Below, piece by piece: positions 8,263 to 15,691 of a DNA stretch of 28,485 nt (position 1 is its first letter; each line of letters starts with the position of its first letter). The translations under genes and the position numbers were made by a program. The notes beneath the pieces are model-generated. The model saw nothing but the letters and a program-made list of their open reading frames with translations, was not told where the DNA came from and made no database searches. The DNA comes from DATJJW01 sp035491935 (GTDB lineage: Bacteria > Pseudomonadota > Alphaproteobacteria > ATCC43930 > CGMCC-115725): positions 1 through 28,485 of the forward strand of contig DATJJW010000238.1 of NCBI GenBank assembly GCA_035491935.1, read 5' to 3'.

Positions 8263-8931
8263 GTGGTCCGTGGCAATGAAACCCTTGTTCTGGCTCTGCC
8301 CAAGGGACGCATCTTGGATGAGGTCATCCCGCTGCTGGCACGCGCCGGCATCGAGATGGAGGATGCCTTCAACGATCCGAAATCGCGGGCGCTGCGCTTC
8401 AAGACCAACCATCCCGGGCTGGATGTCGTGCGCGTGCGCAATTTCGACGTCGCCACATTCGTCGCTTTCGGCGCCGCGCATCTGGGCGTCGCCGGCAACG
8501 ATGTGCTGATGGAATTCGATTATCCCGAGATCTACGCGCCGCTGGACCTCGATATCGGCCATTGCCGGGTCGCAGTAGCCGGCCCCACCGAATTTGTCGC
8601 CAGGGACGAGCCGTCCCGCTGGAGCTATGTGCGCGTCGCCACGAAATATCCCGAGATCACCCGCCGGCATTTTGCCCGCCGTGGCGTGCAGGCCGAATGC
8701 ATCAAGCTGAACGGCGCCATGGAATTGGCGCCGACCATCGGTCTCTGCCGACTGATCGTCGATCTGGTGCAGACCGGTGCCACGCTGAAGGCCAATGGGC
8801 TGGTCGAGATCGAACGCATCGCCGACATCACCTCGCGTCTCATCGTCAACCGCGCGGCACTCAAGACCCGGTCGGTCGAGATGAACGAGTGGATATCCCG
8901 GGTTGAGGGCGCGGTCGCGCGCGCTGCCTGA
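8263..8931 (+). CDS. hisG: ATP phosphoribosyltransferase, short form
   Basis: HisG condenses ATP with PRPP, the first and regulated step of histidine synthesis. The open frame begins at 8122, but the family N-terminus (TLVLALPKGRI) and a strong GGGAGTAA ribosome site at 8251–8258 identify the GTG at 8263 as the start, giving 222 aa. Features seen are LALPKGRILDEV near the N-terminus, GVAGNDVLMEF and the PRPP-binding-like segment KLNGAMELAPTIGLCRLIVD. The C-terminal regulatory domain of long HisG is missing, so it belongs to the short form, which by family knowledge needs HisZ as partner. No hisZ lies in this window. The stop overlaps the hisD start (TGATG), so the two are coupled. Confidence 0.95.
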   Translation: MVRGNETLVLALPKGRILDEVIPLLARAGIEMEDAFNDPKSRALRFKTNHPGLDVVRVRNFDVATFVAFGAAHLGVAGNDVLMEFDYPEIYAPLDLDIGHCRVAVAGPTEFVARDEPSRWSYVRVATKYPEITRRHFARRGVQAECIKLNGAMELAPTIGLCRLIVDLVQTGATLKANGLVEIERIADITSRLIVNRAALKTRSVEMNEWISRVEGAVARAA

Positions 8932-10232
8932 TGACCCATCTCCGCCTCGACAGCCGATCCAATGATTTCGCCCAGCGCTTCGGGGATCTGGTCGATGCTT
9001 CCCGCGAGACGCCGGAGGAGGTGGATCAGGCTGCGGCCAGGATTCTGGCCGATGTCCGTGCGCGGGGCGATGCGGCGCTGATCGAATACACCAGCCGCTT
9101 CGACCGCTTCGACGTCGCGGCCAAAGGCCTGGCCATCACGGCTGAAGAGATCGATGCCGCGGTCGCGGCCTGCCCCAAAGACACGCTGGCCGCCCTCGAC
9201 GTCGCCGCCAGCCGCATCGAATCCTTCCACCGCACGCAGATGCCGCAGGATGTCGACTACCGCGACGAGGCCGGTGTGCGCCTGGGCGCGCGTTGGACGC
9301 CGATCGACGCTGCCGGCCTCTATGTGCCGGGCGGGACGGCGGCCTATCCCAGTTCCGTGCTGATGAATGCGTTGCCGGCCAAGGTCGCGGGCGTGAAGCG
9401 TCTGGTCATGGTCGTGCCGACGCCGGATGGCATCACCAGCCCGCTGGTGCTGGCGGCGGCCCGACGTGCTGGAATCGACGAGATTTACCGCGTCGGCGGT
9501 GCCCAAGCCGTGGCGGCGCTGGCCTATGGCACGGCGACGATCAGGCCGGTCGACAAGATCACCGGGCCCGGCAACGCCTATGTCGCTGCCGCCAAGCGCC
9601 GCGTCTTCGGCACGGTCGGCATCGATACCATCGCCGGCCCGTCGGAGATCCTGGTCGTCGCCGACAACCGCAACGATCCGGCCTGGATCGCCATCGACCT
9701 CCTGTCCCAGGCCGAGCACGACACTGCCGCCCAGGCGATCCTGATCACTGACAATGCCGATTTTGCGGCCAAGGTCGAGGCCGCCATCGAAGCGCACCTC
9801 TTGAACTTGCCGCGCCGGGACATTGCGGGCGAGAGCTGGCGCCGTCATGGTGCGATCATTGTCGTGGGTTCGATGGGCGAGGCGCCGGCGCTCATCGATC
9901 GTCTCGCGCCCGAGCATCTGGAGCTGGCGGTCGAGAACCCCGAGGATCTGGCATCCAAGGTGCGCCATGCCGGCGCCATCTTCCTCGGCCGCTGGACGCC
10001 GGAGGCGATCGGCGACTATGTCGCGGGGCCCAACCATGTGCTGCCGACCTCGCGCACCGCGCGTTTCTCCTCCGGCCTCGGCGTCATCGACTTCCTGAAA
10101 CGCACCAGCTTCGTCGCCTGCGACGAAAGGTCGATCGGAGTGATCGGGCCGGCGGCCTGCGCGCTCGCCGCGACGGAGGGCCTCGACGCGCATCGTCTGT
10201 CGGTGGCGTTACGCCTCGGTAAGCAGGCCTGA
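8931..10232 (+). CDS. hisD: Histidinol dehydrogenase
   Basis: HisD performs the last two NAD-dependent oxidations from histidinol to histidine. The protein is 433 aa. Zinc-site segments are visible: QAEHDTAAQA (Gln and His ligands), the Asp in GDYVAGPNHVLPT, and the C-terminal His in EGLDAHRLSVAL. The catalytic Glu/His pair lies in APEHLELAVE. AGLYVPGGTAAYPSSVLMN and GPGNAYVAAAKR complete the nucleotide and substrate regions. The start overlaps the hisG stop by one base, and the next gene begins 6 bases after its stop. HisG and HisD are the only histidine enzymes in this window. Confidence 0.97.
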   Translation: MTHLRLDSRSNDFAQRFGDLVDASRETPEEVDQAAARILADVRARGDAALIEYTSRFDRFDVAAKGLAITAEEIDAAVAACPKDTLAALDVAASRIESFHRTQMPQDVDYRDEAGVRLGARWTPIDAAGLYVPGGTAAYPSSVLMNALPAKVAGVKRLVMVVPTPDGITSPLVLAAARRAGIDEIYRVGGAQAVAALAYGTATIRPVDKITGPGNAYVAAAKRRVFGTVGIDTIAGPSEILVVADNRNDPAWIAIDLLSQAEHDTAAQAILITDNADFAAKVEAAIEAHLLNLPRRDIAGESWRRHGAIIVVGSMGEAPALIDRLAPEHLELAVENPEDLASKVRHAGAIFLGRWTPEAIGDYVAGPNHVLPTSRTARFSSGLGVIDFLKRTSFVACDERSIGVIGPAACALAATEGLDAHRLSVALRLGKQA

Positions 10233-10238
10233 ATTCCC

Positions 10239-10739
10239 ATGGGTGCCGGCGAACGCGCACGCGTGGTCGGCATCAAGCTGGACGAGCGTACGGTCATCCG
10301 GCGCAACCCGGATATCGAGCATGAGCGTTCGGTCGCGATATTCGACCTGCTCGACGAAAATTTGTTCCGCCTGGTGGCGCGGCCGGAGGCGGGGCCATTT
10401 CGCCTGCAGCTCGGCATCGAGGATAACCGGCTGATCATGACCGTCGAGAGCGATGGTGAGAGCGTCGGGACACCCAACGAGCAGTTGGACAAGGTGACGC
10501 TGCCGCTGGCCGCGCTGCGCAAGCTTATCCGCGACTACTTCCTCGTCTGCGAGAACTACTACGCGGCCATTCGCAGCGCGACACCGTCGCAGATCGAGGC
10601 GATCGATATGGGCCGCCGCTCGCTGCACAACGAGGGAGCGGAGATACTGCGCCACCGCCTTGCCGACAAGGTCGAGATCGACCACGGCACATCGCGTCGG
10701 CTGTTCACCCTCATCTGCGTCCTGCATATCCGGGGCTGA
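10239..10739 (+). CDS. UPF0262 family protein
   Basis: This 166-aa protein belongs to an uncharacterised family largely restricted to alphaproteobacteria. It is recognised from IKLDERTVIRRNPDIEHER with SVAIFDLLDEN just after it, then FRLQLGIEDNRLIM, LRKLIRDYFLVCENYYAAI and MGRRSLHNEGAEIL. It is soluble, with no signal or membrane segment. It sits 6 bases after hisD and 4 bases before the phosphatase gene, in the same order (hisD–UPF0262–phosphatase–maf) seen in many alphaproteobacteria. This conserved position suggests a housekeeping role, but no activity is established. The internal segment with two Tyr and invariant-looking Arg/His residues is the likely functional core. Confidence 0.85.
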   Translation: MGAGERARVVGIKLDERTVIRRNPDIEHERSVAIFDLLDENLFRLVARPEAGPFRLQLGIEDNRLIMTVESDGESVGTPNEQLDKVTLPLAALRKLIRDYFLVCENYYAAIRSATPSQIEAIDMGRRSLHNEGAEILRHRLADKVEIDHGTSRRLFTLICVLHIRG

Positions 10740-10743
10740 GGCG

Positions 10744-11190
10744 ATGGGGAACCGCATCACCTCCGTCCTGTTTGCATGCACCCAGAACGCCGTGCGCTCG
10801 CCCATGGCGCTGGGACTGCTGCGCATGCTGCACGGCAACGCGATCTTCGTCGATTCCGTGGGCTTGCGCGCAGGGGAGACCGACGGCTTCATGATCACGG
10901 TGATGGCCGAGCTTGGCATCGACATCAGCAAGCACCAGCCCAAGACGTTCGAGGATCTGCAGGACCACAATTTCGATCTGGTGATCAGCCTGTCGCCGGA
11001 AGCCCATCACACGGCGCTGGAGATGACCCGCCATACCTCCTGCGAGGCCGAATATTGGCCGATCCTCGATCCAACCTGGGTCGAGGGCAATCGCAATGAA
11101 AGGCTGGACGCCTATCGCAGCGTACGCGATACGCTGCTGGAGCGGATCAGGCAGAGGTTGCCACCCGGCACCGCCAATGGCGGCAAATAG
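10744..11190 (+). CDS. Low-molecular-weight protein-tyrosine-phosphatase / arsenate reductase-like protein
   Basis: This 148-aa cytosolic protein has the LMW-PTPase fold signature. The P-loop CTQNAVRS (residues 12–19, pattern C-x5-R-S) holds the nucleophilic Cys12 and the phosphate-binding Arg18. The general-acid segment appears as ILDPTWVEG. The open frame extends upstream, but the ATG at 10744 starts right at the conserved beta-strand and follows GAGG 4 bases after the UPF0262 stop. In alphaproteobacteria such proteins sit in the hisD–UPF0262–maf cluster. Whether this one acts on phosphotyrosine or arsenate cannot be decided from the sequence. The usual downstream infA gene is absent here; see the finding. 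Confidence 0.88.
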   Translation: MGNRITSVLFACTQNAVRSPMALGLLRMLHGNAIFVDSVGLRAGETDGFMITVMAELGIDISKHQPKTFEDLQDHNFDLVISLSPEAHHTALEMTRHTSCEAEYWPILDPTWVEGNRNERLDAYRSVRDTLLERIRQRLPPGTANGGK

Positions 11191-11230
11191 TGTCGGTCTG
11201 CTCATATATTGGATGAGATAAGTTTCTTAA

Positions 11231-11845
11231 GTGACTGAATTTATTCTTGCATCATCTTCGCCGCGTCGCCTGGACCTGTTGAAGCAGATCGGCTACGTGC
11301 CGGATCAAGTCGATGCCGCCGATATCGACGAGACGCCGCTTGCCGACGAGACGCCGATCCGTCTCGCCGAAAGACTCGCGCTGGCCAAGGCGCGCGCGGT
11401 GGCAGAGCGGCGCCAGGGCTGCTTTGTGCTGGGCGCCGATACCGTCGTTGCCTGCGGCCAACGTATCCTGCCCAAGGCCGAGGACGAGGCGACGGCGCGC
11501 TCGTGCCTGACATTGCTCTCCGGCCGCCGTCATCGCGTCCATGGCGGCATTGCGCTGGTGTCGCCGGGTAATGGTATCTCGAACAGCGACGTGTCGGGCA
11601 GTGCCGTATCGGTACGCCGGGTGCAGACCGTAGTCGTGTTCAAGCGTCTCTCCGCCGGTGAGATCGAGCGCTACATCGCCAGCGGCGAATGGCATGGCAA
11701 GGCCGGTGGCTATGCCATACAGGGGCTGGCCGCTGCCTTCGTGCGCGAGATCATTGGCTCCTATTCCAATGTTGTGGGGCTGTCTCTGTTCGAGACGGCG
11801 CAGATGCTCGAGGGGCGTGGGATTCGGCCGCGTATGTCTCTTTGA
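11231..11845 (+). CDS. maf: Maf-like nucleotide pyrophosphatase
   Basis: Maf proteins hydrolyse non-canonical or methylated NTPs and act as house-cleaning enzymes. The protein is 204 aa and starts with GTG: TEFILASSSPRRLDLLKQ at the N-terminus is the family signature. LGADTVVACG contains the catalytic Asp, and GKAGGYAIQGLAAAFV is followed by a SYSNVVGLSL segment. This pattern fits the Maf/YhdE-YceF group. No strong ribosome site is visible before the GTG at 11231. The stop overlaps a TTG that begins the RNase gene (TTGA), the maf–RNase E/G pairing common in alphaproteobacteria. Confidence 0.93.
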   Translation: MTEFILASSSPRRLDLLKQIGYVPDQVDAADIDETPLADETPIRLAERLALAKARAVAERRQGCFVLGADTVVACGQRILPKAEDEATARSCLTLLSGRRHRVHGGIALVSPGNGISNSDVSGSAVSVRRVQTVVVFKRLSAGEIERYIASGEWHGKAGGYAIQGLAAAFVREIIGSYSNVVGLSLFETAQMLEGRGIRPRMSL

Positions 11846-13209
11846 ATGCGCTGCCTGAGCTGCTGATTTCCTGGGCGCCGGGTGAGGCGCGGGGGCTGCT
11901 GCGCCTCGATGGCCGGCCGGTCGAGCTGCTGGTCGAGCGTGAACGCGCGGCCGGGCTGCTCGATGCCGTGTTCCTCGGCCGCCTGGTCCGCATCGTGCCC
12001 AGCCTGCCCGGCGCCTTCTTCGATATCGGCGAAGGATCCCAGGTCTTCGCGCCCGGCGAGGATTGGCCGCCCGAAGGTACGATGTTGCCGATGCAGATCG
12101 TCAAGGAGGCGCGCGCCGACAAGCCGCCGGAAGCGACGCGCAGCCTGTCTTTGCACGGGCTGTTGGGGGTCTGGACGCCCGCCCGGCCCGGCCTTGCCGT
12201 GTCGCGGCAATTGGCGCCGCCCGAGCGTGCCCGGCTGTCCGCCGCCGCCGCACCCTTGCTGGCCGAGGGCGAAGGGCTGGTGCTGCGCAGCCATGCCGAG
12301 GGGGCATCGGCTGAGGAGATTGCTCAGGATGTCGCCCGCCTGCGCGAGCGTCACGCCCGGCTGATGTGCGCGGTGGCGGCGGCCAAGGGCGCGGGCCGGT
12401 TGGAGGCGGCGCCCGATGCAGTGGTGCGGCTGATCCAGCGCGCCAGTGCCGGAAACAGGCTCGGCCGCGTCCTGATCGACGATGCCGAGGCGTGGCGGTT
12501 GGCCCGGGTGGCGATAGGCGAGAAGTTTGAGGCGCCGATACTGCACGACCCGGCGCTGGACGATAGCGATGTCGATGCCGTCTTCGAGGCGGCGCTGGCA
12601 CCGGTGGTGGCGCTCGCGGGCGGTGGCGATCTGGTGCTCGAGCCGACGACCGCAGGCATTATGATCGACGTCAATCTCGGTCGCGCGGCCGAGGGCAAGC
12701 GCCAGGCGGTCGAGGCCATCCTGGCGCTGAACCTGACAGCGGCCGAGGCCGTGGCGCGGGAGCTGCGCCTGCGCAACCTGGCGGGTGCCATCATCGTCGA
12801 CTTCATCTCGATGCGTCGCCGCGGCGACCGCGATCGGGTGCTGGCAACGCTGACCCGGGCCGTGGCCGATGATCCCGCGACGGTCGAGGTGCATGGCTGG
12901 ACGCGGCTCGGCCATGTCGAACTCACGCGCCGCCGCCGGGCGCCATCCTTGGCCGAGATCATGTCGGCGCCAGTGGAAACCAGGCCGCTCACGGCCGAAA
13001 GCGTCGCCTGCAACATCTTGCGCCGGTTAGTGCGGGCGGGCGTCAGGCCAGGCGGCATCACCATCCGCGCCGCCACGCCGGTCCTGACTCTGTTGCAGGG
13101 CGCCATGGCCGGATCCTTTGCCATGGCGCGCACGCGCACCGGCCGCCAGGTGATGCTCGAGCCGCTACCCGGCCAGGACATTGAAAAATATGATATCGTT
13201 GGCATCTAG
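11842..13209 (+). CDS. Ribonuclease E/G family protein (compact form)
   Basis: This is an endoribonuclease of the RNase E/G family, about 455 aa. The open frame runs back into maf, but homology begins at ELLISWAPGEARGLLRLDG, so the TTG at 11842, overlapping the maf stop as TTGA, is the likely start. An S1-like RNA-binding segment (VFLGRLVRIVPSLPGAFFDIG) lies near residues 45–70. The catalytic core carries the two metal-binding aspartates: Asp276 in MIDVNLGRA (with Asn278) and Asp320 in AIIVDFISM, spaced as in E. coli RNase E. The Zn-link cysteines and the long degradosome scaffold of RNase E are absent, so it is closer to RNase G or the short Maf-linked ribonuclease of alphaproteobacteria. 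YacG follows 6 bases later. Confidence 0.87.
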   Translation: MNALPELLISWAPGEARGLLRLDGRPVELLVERERAAGLLDAVFLGRLVRIVPSLPGAFFDIGEGSQVFAPGEDWPPEGTMLPMQIVKEARADKPPEATRSLSLHGLLGVWTPARPGLAVSRQLAPPERARLSAAAAPLLAEGEGLVLRSHAEGASAEEIAQDVARLRERHARLMCAVAAAKGAGRLEAAPDAVVRLIQRASAGNRLGRVLIDDAEAWRLARVAIGEKFEAPILHDPALDDSDVDAVFEAALAPVVALAGGGDLVLEPTTAGIMIDVNLGRAAEGKRQAVEAILALNLTAAEAVARELRLRNLAGAIIVDFISMRRRGDRDRVLATLTRAVADDPATVEVHGWTRLGHVELTRRRRAPSLAEIMSAPVETRPLTAESVACNILRRLVRAGVRPGGITIRAATPVLTLLQGAMAGSFAMARTRTGRQVMLEPLPGQDIEKYDIVGI

Positions 13210-13215
13210 GATTCC

Positions 13216-13401
13216 ATGAGCGACACGAATTCACCCGCCCAAGGCAACTGTCCCGTCTGCGGCAAGCCCACCGAGCAGCGTTACCGTCCGTTCTGTTCGG
13301 CGCGTTGCCAGAAGGTCGATCTCGGCCGGTGGTTCAGCGGCACCTATCGCGTCGAGACCGACGAGGACCCGGACAACCCGTCGATGCGCGACGAAGACTG
13401 A
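13216..13401 (+). CDS. yacG: DNA gyrase inhibitor YacG
   Basis: This 61-aa zinc protein has ligands Cys12, Cys15, Cys27 and Cys31 in CPVCGKPTEQRYRPFCSARC, followed by VDLGRWFSGTYRV, the family signature. By family knowledge YacG binds GyrB and inhibits gyrase. It is the last gene of the plus-strand run that starts before murA. The last 58 bases (13344–13401) are also the 3' end of the minus-strand TlpA gene, so the two transcripts converge and overlap. The acidic tail DEDPDNPSMRDED is the part encoded in the overlap. Confidence 0.95.
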   Translation: MSDTNSPAQGNCPVCGKPTEQRYRPFCSARCQKVDLGRWFSGTYRVETDEDPDNPSMRDED

Positions 13402-14009
13402 GCCGAGATCGGCTCGACCACCGGCAGCGTCTTCTTTGTCAACGCCCAGTCGATCAGCGCCTCGGCGTCCGGCCCATCCCATTCGGTGTCGCCGATCAGC
13501 CTGCCGAGGATGTTGCCGTCGCGATCGATAAGGAAGGTCGTGGGCAGGGCATGGACGTTGAGCGCATCCATGATGTGGCCGTGCGGATCGAGATAGGAGG
13601 TCAGGCCGAAATCGTGCCGGGCGAAGAAATTCTTCACGACGGGCGCGCCGCCGCGGTCCTCCGATAGTTCGACCAGTTTGAAGTCGGCGCCTTGATGGCG
13701 TTGCCGCAACCGGGCCAAAGTCGGCAACTCGTGGATGCAGGGGCCGCACCAGGTTGCCCAGACATTGACCAGCACAACCTTGCCTCGGAATGCCTCAAAT
13801 CCGGTGTCGTGGCCGGATGGGTCTTGAAATGACACCGCGGGCGCTGGTACTGCCGGTAACTCAAGCGTAAAATTGCGCATTGCGCCTCTAATCGGGGGCG
13901 CGCCGCGCGATTGAGCCGGAGTCGCATGGTCTGCGATGTGCCTGGGCACCTCGCCCGCGAAGGGCAGGGCGATCAGGCTGGTCAGAGCCAGCAGGGCCGT
14001 CTTCATCAT
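13344..14009 (-). CDS. TlpA-like periplasmic thiol:disulfide oxidoreductase
   Basis: This 221-aa exported thioredoxin-fold protein belongs to the TlpA/ResA group. It has an N-terminal signal or anchor (MMKTALLALTSLIALPFAGE), the active site WATWCGPC with Cys88 and Cys91, and the cis-proline loop HALPTTFLID (Pro156). By family knowledge such proteins reduce apocytochrome or copper-site cysteines during cytochrome maturation. tlpA is also divergent from argH in Bradyrhizobium. The fold ends near DWALTKK (about residue 193), but the frame continues for about 28 Ser-rich residues, the last 19 encoded antisense to yacG. The open frame extends upstream, but the paired ATGs at 14009 and 14006 begin the signal peptide. 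Confidence 0.9.
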   Translation of the reverse strand: MMKTALLALTSLIALPFAGEVPRHIADHATPAQSRGAPPIRGAMRNFTLELPAVPAPAVSFQDPSGHDTGFEAFRGKVVLVNVWATWCGPCIHELPTLARLRQRHQGADFKLVELSEDRGGAPVVKNFFARHDFGLTSYLDPHGHIMDALNVHALPTTFLIDRDGNILGRLIGDTEWDGPDAEALIDWALTKKTLPVVEPISAQSSSRIDGLSGSSSVSTR

Positions 14010-14075
14010 GGGCTCGTTATCCAGGTATATCGGTCCGGAGCTCGGGCCGGGAACGGAAAGCAAGGTACGTCGAGT
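14010..14075. promoter_or_regulatory. Divergent promoter region, tlpA-like gene and argH
   Basis: Only 66 bases separate the two opposite start codons, so both promoters must lie here or inside the flanking genes. On the minus strand TTCCCG and TATACC are 18 bases apart and could be a weak sigma-70 pair for the thioredoxin gene. This is a pattern guess. On the plus strand AAGG about 10 bases before the ATG at 14076 may serve argH. Confidence 0.3.
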
Positions 14076-15542
14076 ATGAGTGGGGATATGAGCGCCAAGC
14101 CGGGCGGTGATCAAGGGGTTGGCGATCGAGCCGCCGGGGCGCAGCCGGCGCGCAACGGCAAGGCGATCAACGAAATGTGGGGCGGCCGCTTTTCCGGTGG
14201 GCCCAGCGCGGTGATGGCGCGCATCAATGTCTCGATCGACGTCGATCGCCGGCTCTATGCCCAGGACATCACTGCTTCCAAGGCCCATGCGGCAATGCTG
14301 GTGAAGCAGGGCATCCTGTCCGAGGCCGATGGCGATGCCATCCGCGATGGGCTCGACCGGGTGCTGGACGAGATCGAGAGCGGCCATTTCGTCTTCGAGA
14401 CCGCCTATGAGGACATTCACATGAATGTCGAGGCGCGGCTCGCCCAATTGATCGGCCCGGCCGCCGGCCGCCTGCACACCGCACGCTCGCGCAACGACCA
14501 GGTCGCGACCGATTTCCGCCTATGGGTGCGCGATGCCATTGACCGCCACGACGCGCAGATCCGCGCGCTGCAGGCGGTGCTCATCGAGCAGGCCGAACGC
14601 CATGCCGCGACCGTCATGCCGGGTTTCACCCATCTGCAGATCGCCCAGCCCGTGACCTTCGGCCACCATCTTCTGGCCTACGTCGAAATGCTGGGCCGCG
14701 ATCGGGGCCGCTTGCGTGATTGCCGCGCGCGGGTGAACGAGAACCCGTTGGGCGCGGCGGCACTTGCCGGCACCTCCTTCCCGATCGACCGCTTCGCGAC
14801 GTCCGAGGCGCTGGGCTTCGACCGGCCCATGGCGAACTCGTTGGATGCCGTCTCCGACCGCGACTTCGCCATCGAGTTCATGGCGGCGGCCTCGGTGCTG
14901 GCGATGCATCTCTCGCGTCTGGCCGAGGAACTGGTGATCTGGACGACGGATGCGTTCCGCTTCGTCTCCTTGAGCGATGCCTTCACCACCGGCAGCTCGA
15001 TCATGCCGCAGAAGCGCAATCCGGACGCGGCCGAGTTGGTGCGGGCCAAGAGCGGCGGCGTCATCGGCCATCTCATCGGATTGCTGGTCATGATGAAGGG
15101 CCTGCCGCTGGCCTATGGCAAGGACATGCAGGAGGACAAGGCGCCGACATTCGAGGTTTCCGACACCATCGACCTGTCGCTGGCCGCGATGACCGGCATG
15201 ATCGCCGACCTCAAGGTCAATGCCGAATACATGATGGAAGCGACGTCGAGGGGCTTCATCACCGCGACCGATCTTGCCGATTGGCTGGTGCGCTGCCTCG
15301 ACATGCCGTTCCGCAATGCGCATCACGTCACCGGCACCATCGTCCGCCTGGCGGAGGAGCGGGGCTGCGGCCTTGCCGATCTCAGCCTGGAGGACATGCA
15401 GGGCGTCGAGCCGCGTATCAACGCCTCGATCTTCGATGTATTGTCGGCCGAGCGCGCGGCAGCCAGCCGCGTCAGCTATGGCGGTACGGCGCCGGTGCGG
15501 GTGCTGGAGCAGATACTGTCGGCAAGGGAGCGCTTTCTATGA
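14076..15542 (+). CDS. argH: Argininosuccinate lyase
   Basis: ArgH splits argininosuccinate into arginine and fumarate, the last arginine step. The protein is 488 aa from the ATG at 14076. An alternative ATG at 14088, with GGGGAT just before it, would shorten it by 4 residues. The first 30 or so residues are a Gly/Ala-rich extension before the conserved MWGGRFSGGPS. Family motifs are TARSRNDQVATDFRLW, MPGFTHLQIAQPVTFGHH and the superfamily signature GSSIMPQKRNPD at about residues 306–317 with the flexible-loop serines. The stop overlaps the ATG of the lipoprotein gene (ATGA). This unit continues into lysA, so arginine and lysine enzymes share a transcript. Confidence 0.97.
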   Translation: MSGDMSAKPGGDQGVGDRAAGAQPARNGKAINEMWGGRFSGGPSAVMARINVSIDVDRRLYAQDITASKAHAAMLVKQGILSEADGDAIRDGLDRVLDEIESGHFVFETAYEDIHMNVEARLAQLIGPAAGRLHTARSRNDQVATDFRLWVRDAIDRHDAQIRALQAVLIEQAERHAATVMPGFTHLQIAQPVTFGHHLLAYVEMLGRDRGRLRDCRARVNENPLGAAALAGTSFPIDRFATSEALGFDRPMANSLDAVSDRDFAIEFMAAASVLAMHLSRLAEELVIWTTDAFRFVSLSDAFTTGSSIMPQKRNPDAAELVRAKSGGVIGHLIGLLVMMKGLPLAYGKDMQEDKAPTFEVSDTIDLSLAAMTGMIADLKVNAEYMMEATSRGFITATDLADWLVRCLDMPFRNAHHVTGTIVRLAEERGCGLADLSLEDMQGVEPRINASIFDVLSAERAAASRVSYGGTAPVRVLEQILSARERFL

Positions 15543-15691
15543 GCATGCGGCACCTGAGGCGCCTTTTGGGCTTGCTCGTGCTGGGCGCGATCCTGGCCGG
15601 CCCGCTCGCCGCCTGCGGCAAGGTCGGCGCACCCGAACCGCCGCCGGGTACCAAGAACACCTATCCCAGGACCTATCCCAGTGATCAGTGA
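15539..15691 (+). CDS. Small lipoprotein, LptM/LppL-like
   Basis: This is a 50-aa lipoprotein. A basic N-terminus (MSMRHLRRLL) and hydrophobic core lead to the lipobox LAAC with Cys26, followed by GKVGAPEPPPGTKNTYP. The CGxxG-P pattern after the acylated Cys resembles the LptM (YifL) / LppL attachment-site family. LppL and YifL lie beside lysA/dapF in gammaproteobacteria, so the position before lysA supports the call. By family knowledge LptM helps LptD assembly in E. coli. Whether that holds here is inference. The ATG overlaps the argH stop and the 3' end overlaps the lysA GTG start by 11 bases, so it is coupled on both sides. Confidence 0.8.
   Translation: MSMRHLRRLLGLLVLGAILAGPLAACGKVGAPEPPPGTKNTYPRTYPSDQ

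Noticed and set aside
8625..10193. 522-residue open frame antisense to hisG and hisD
   Set aside because: It spans two certain genes on the opposite strand and lacks any family motif.
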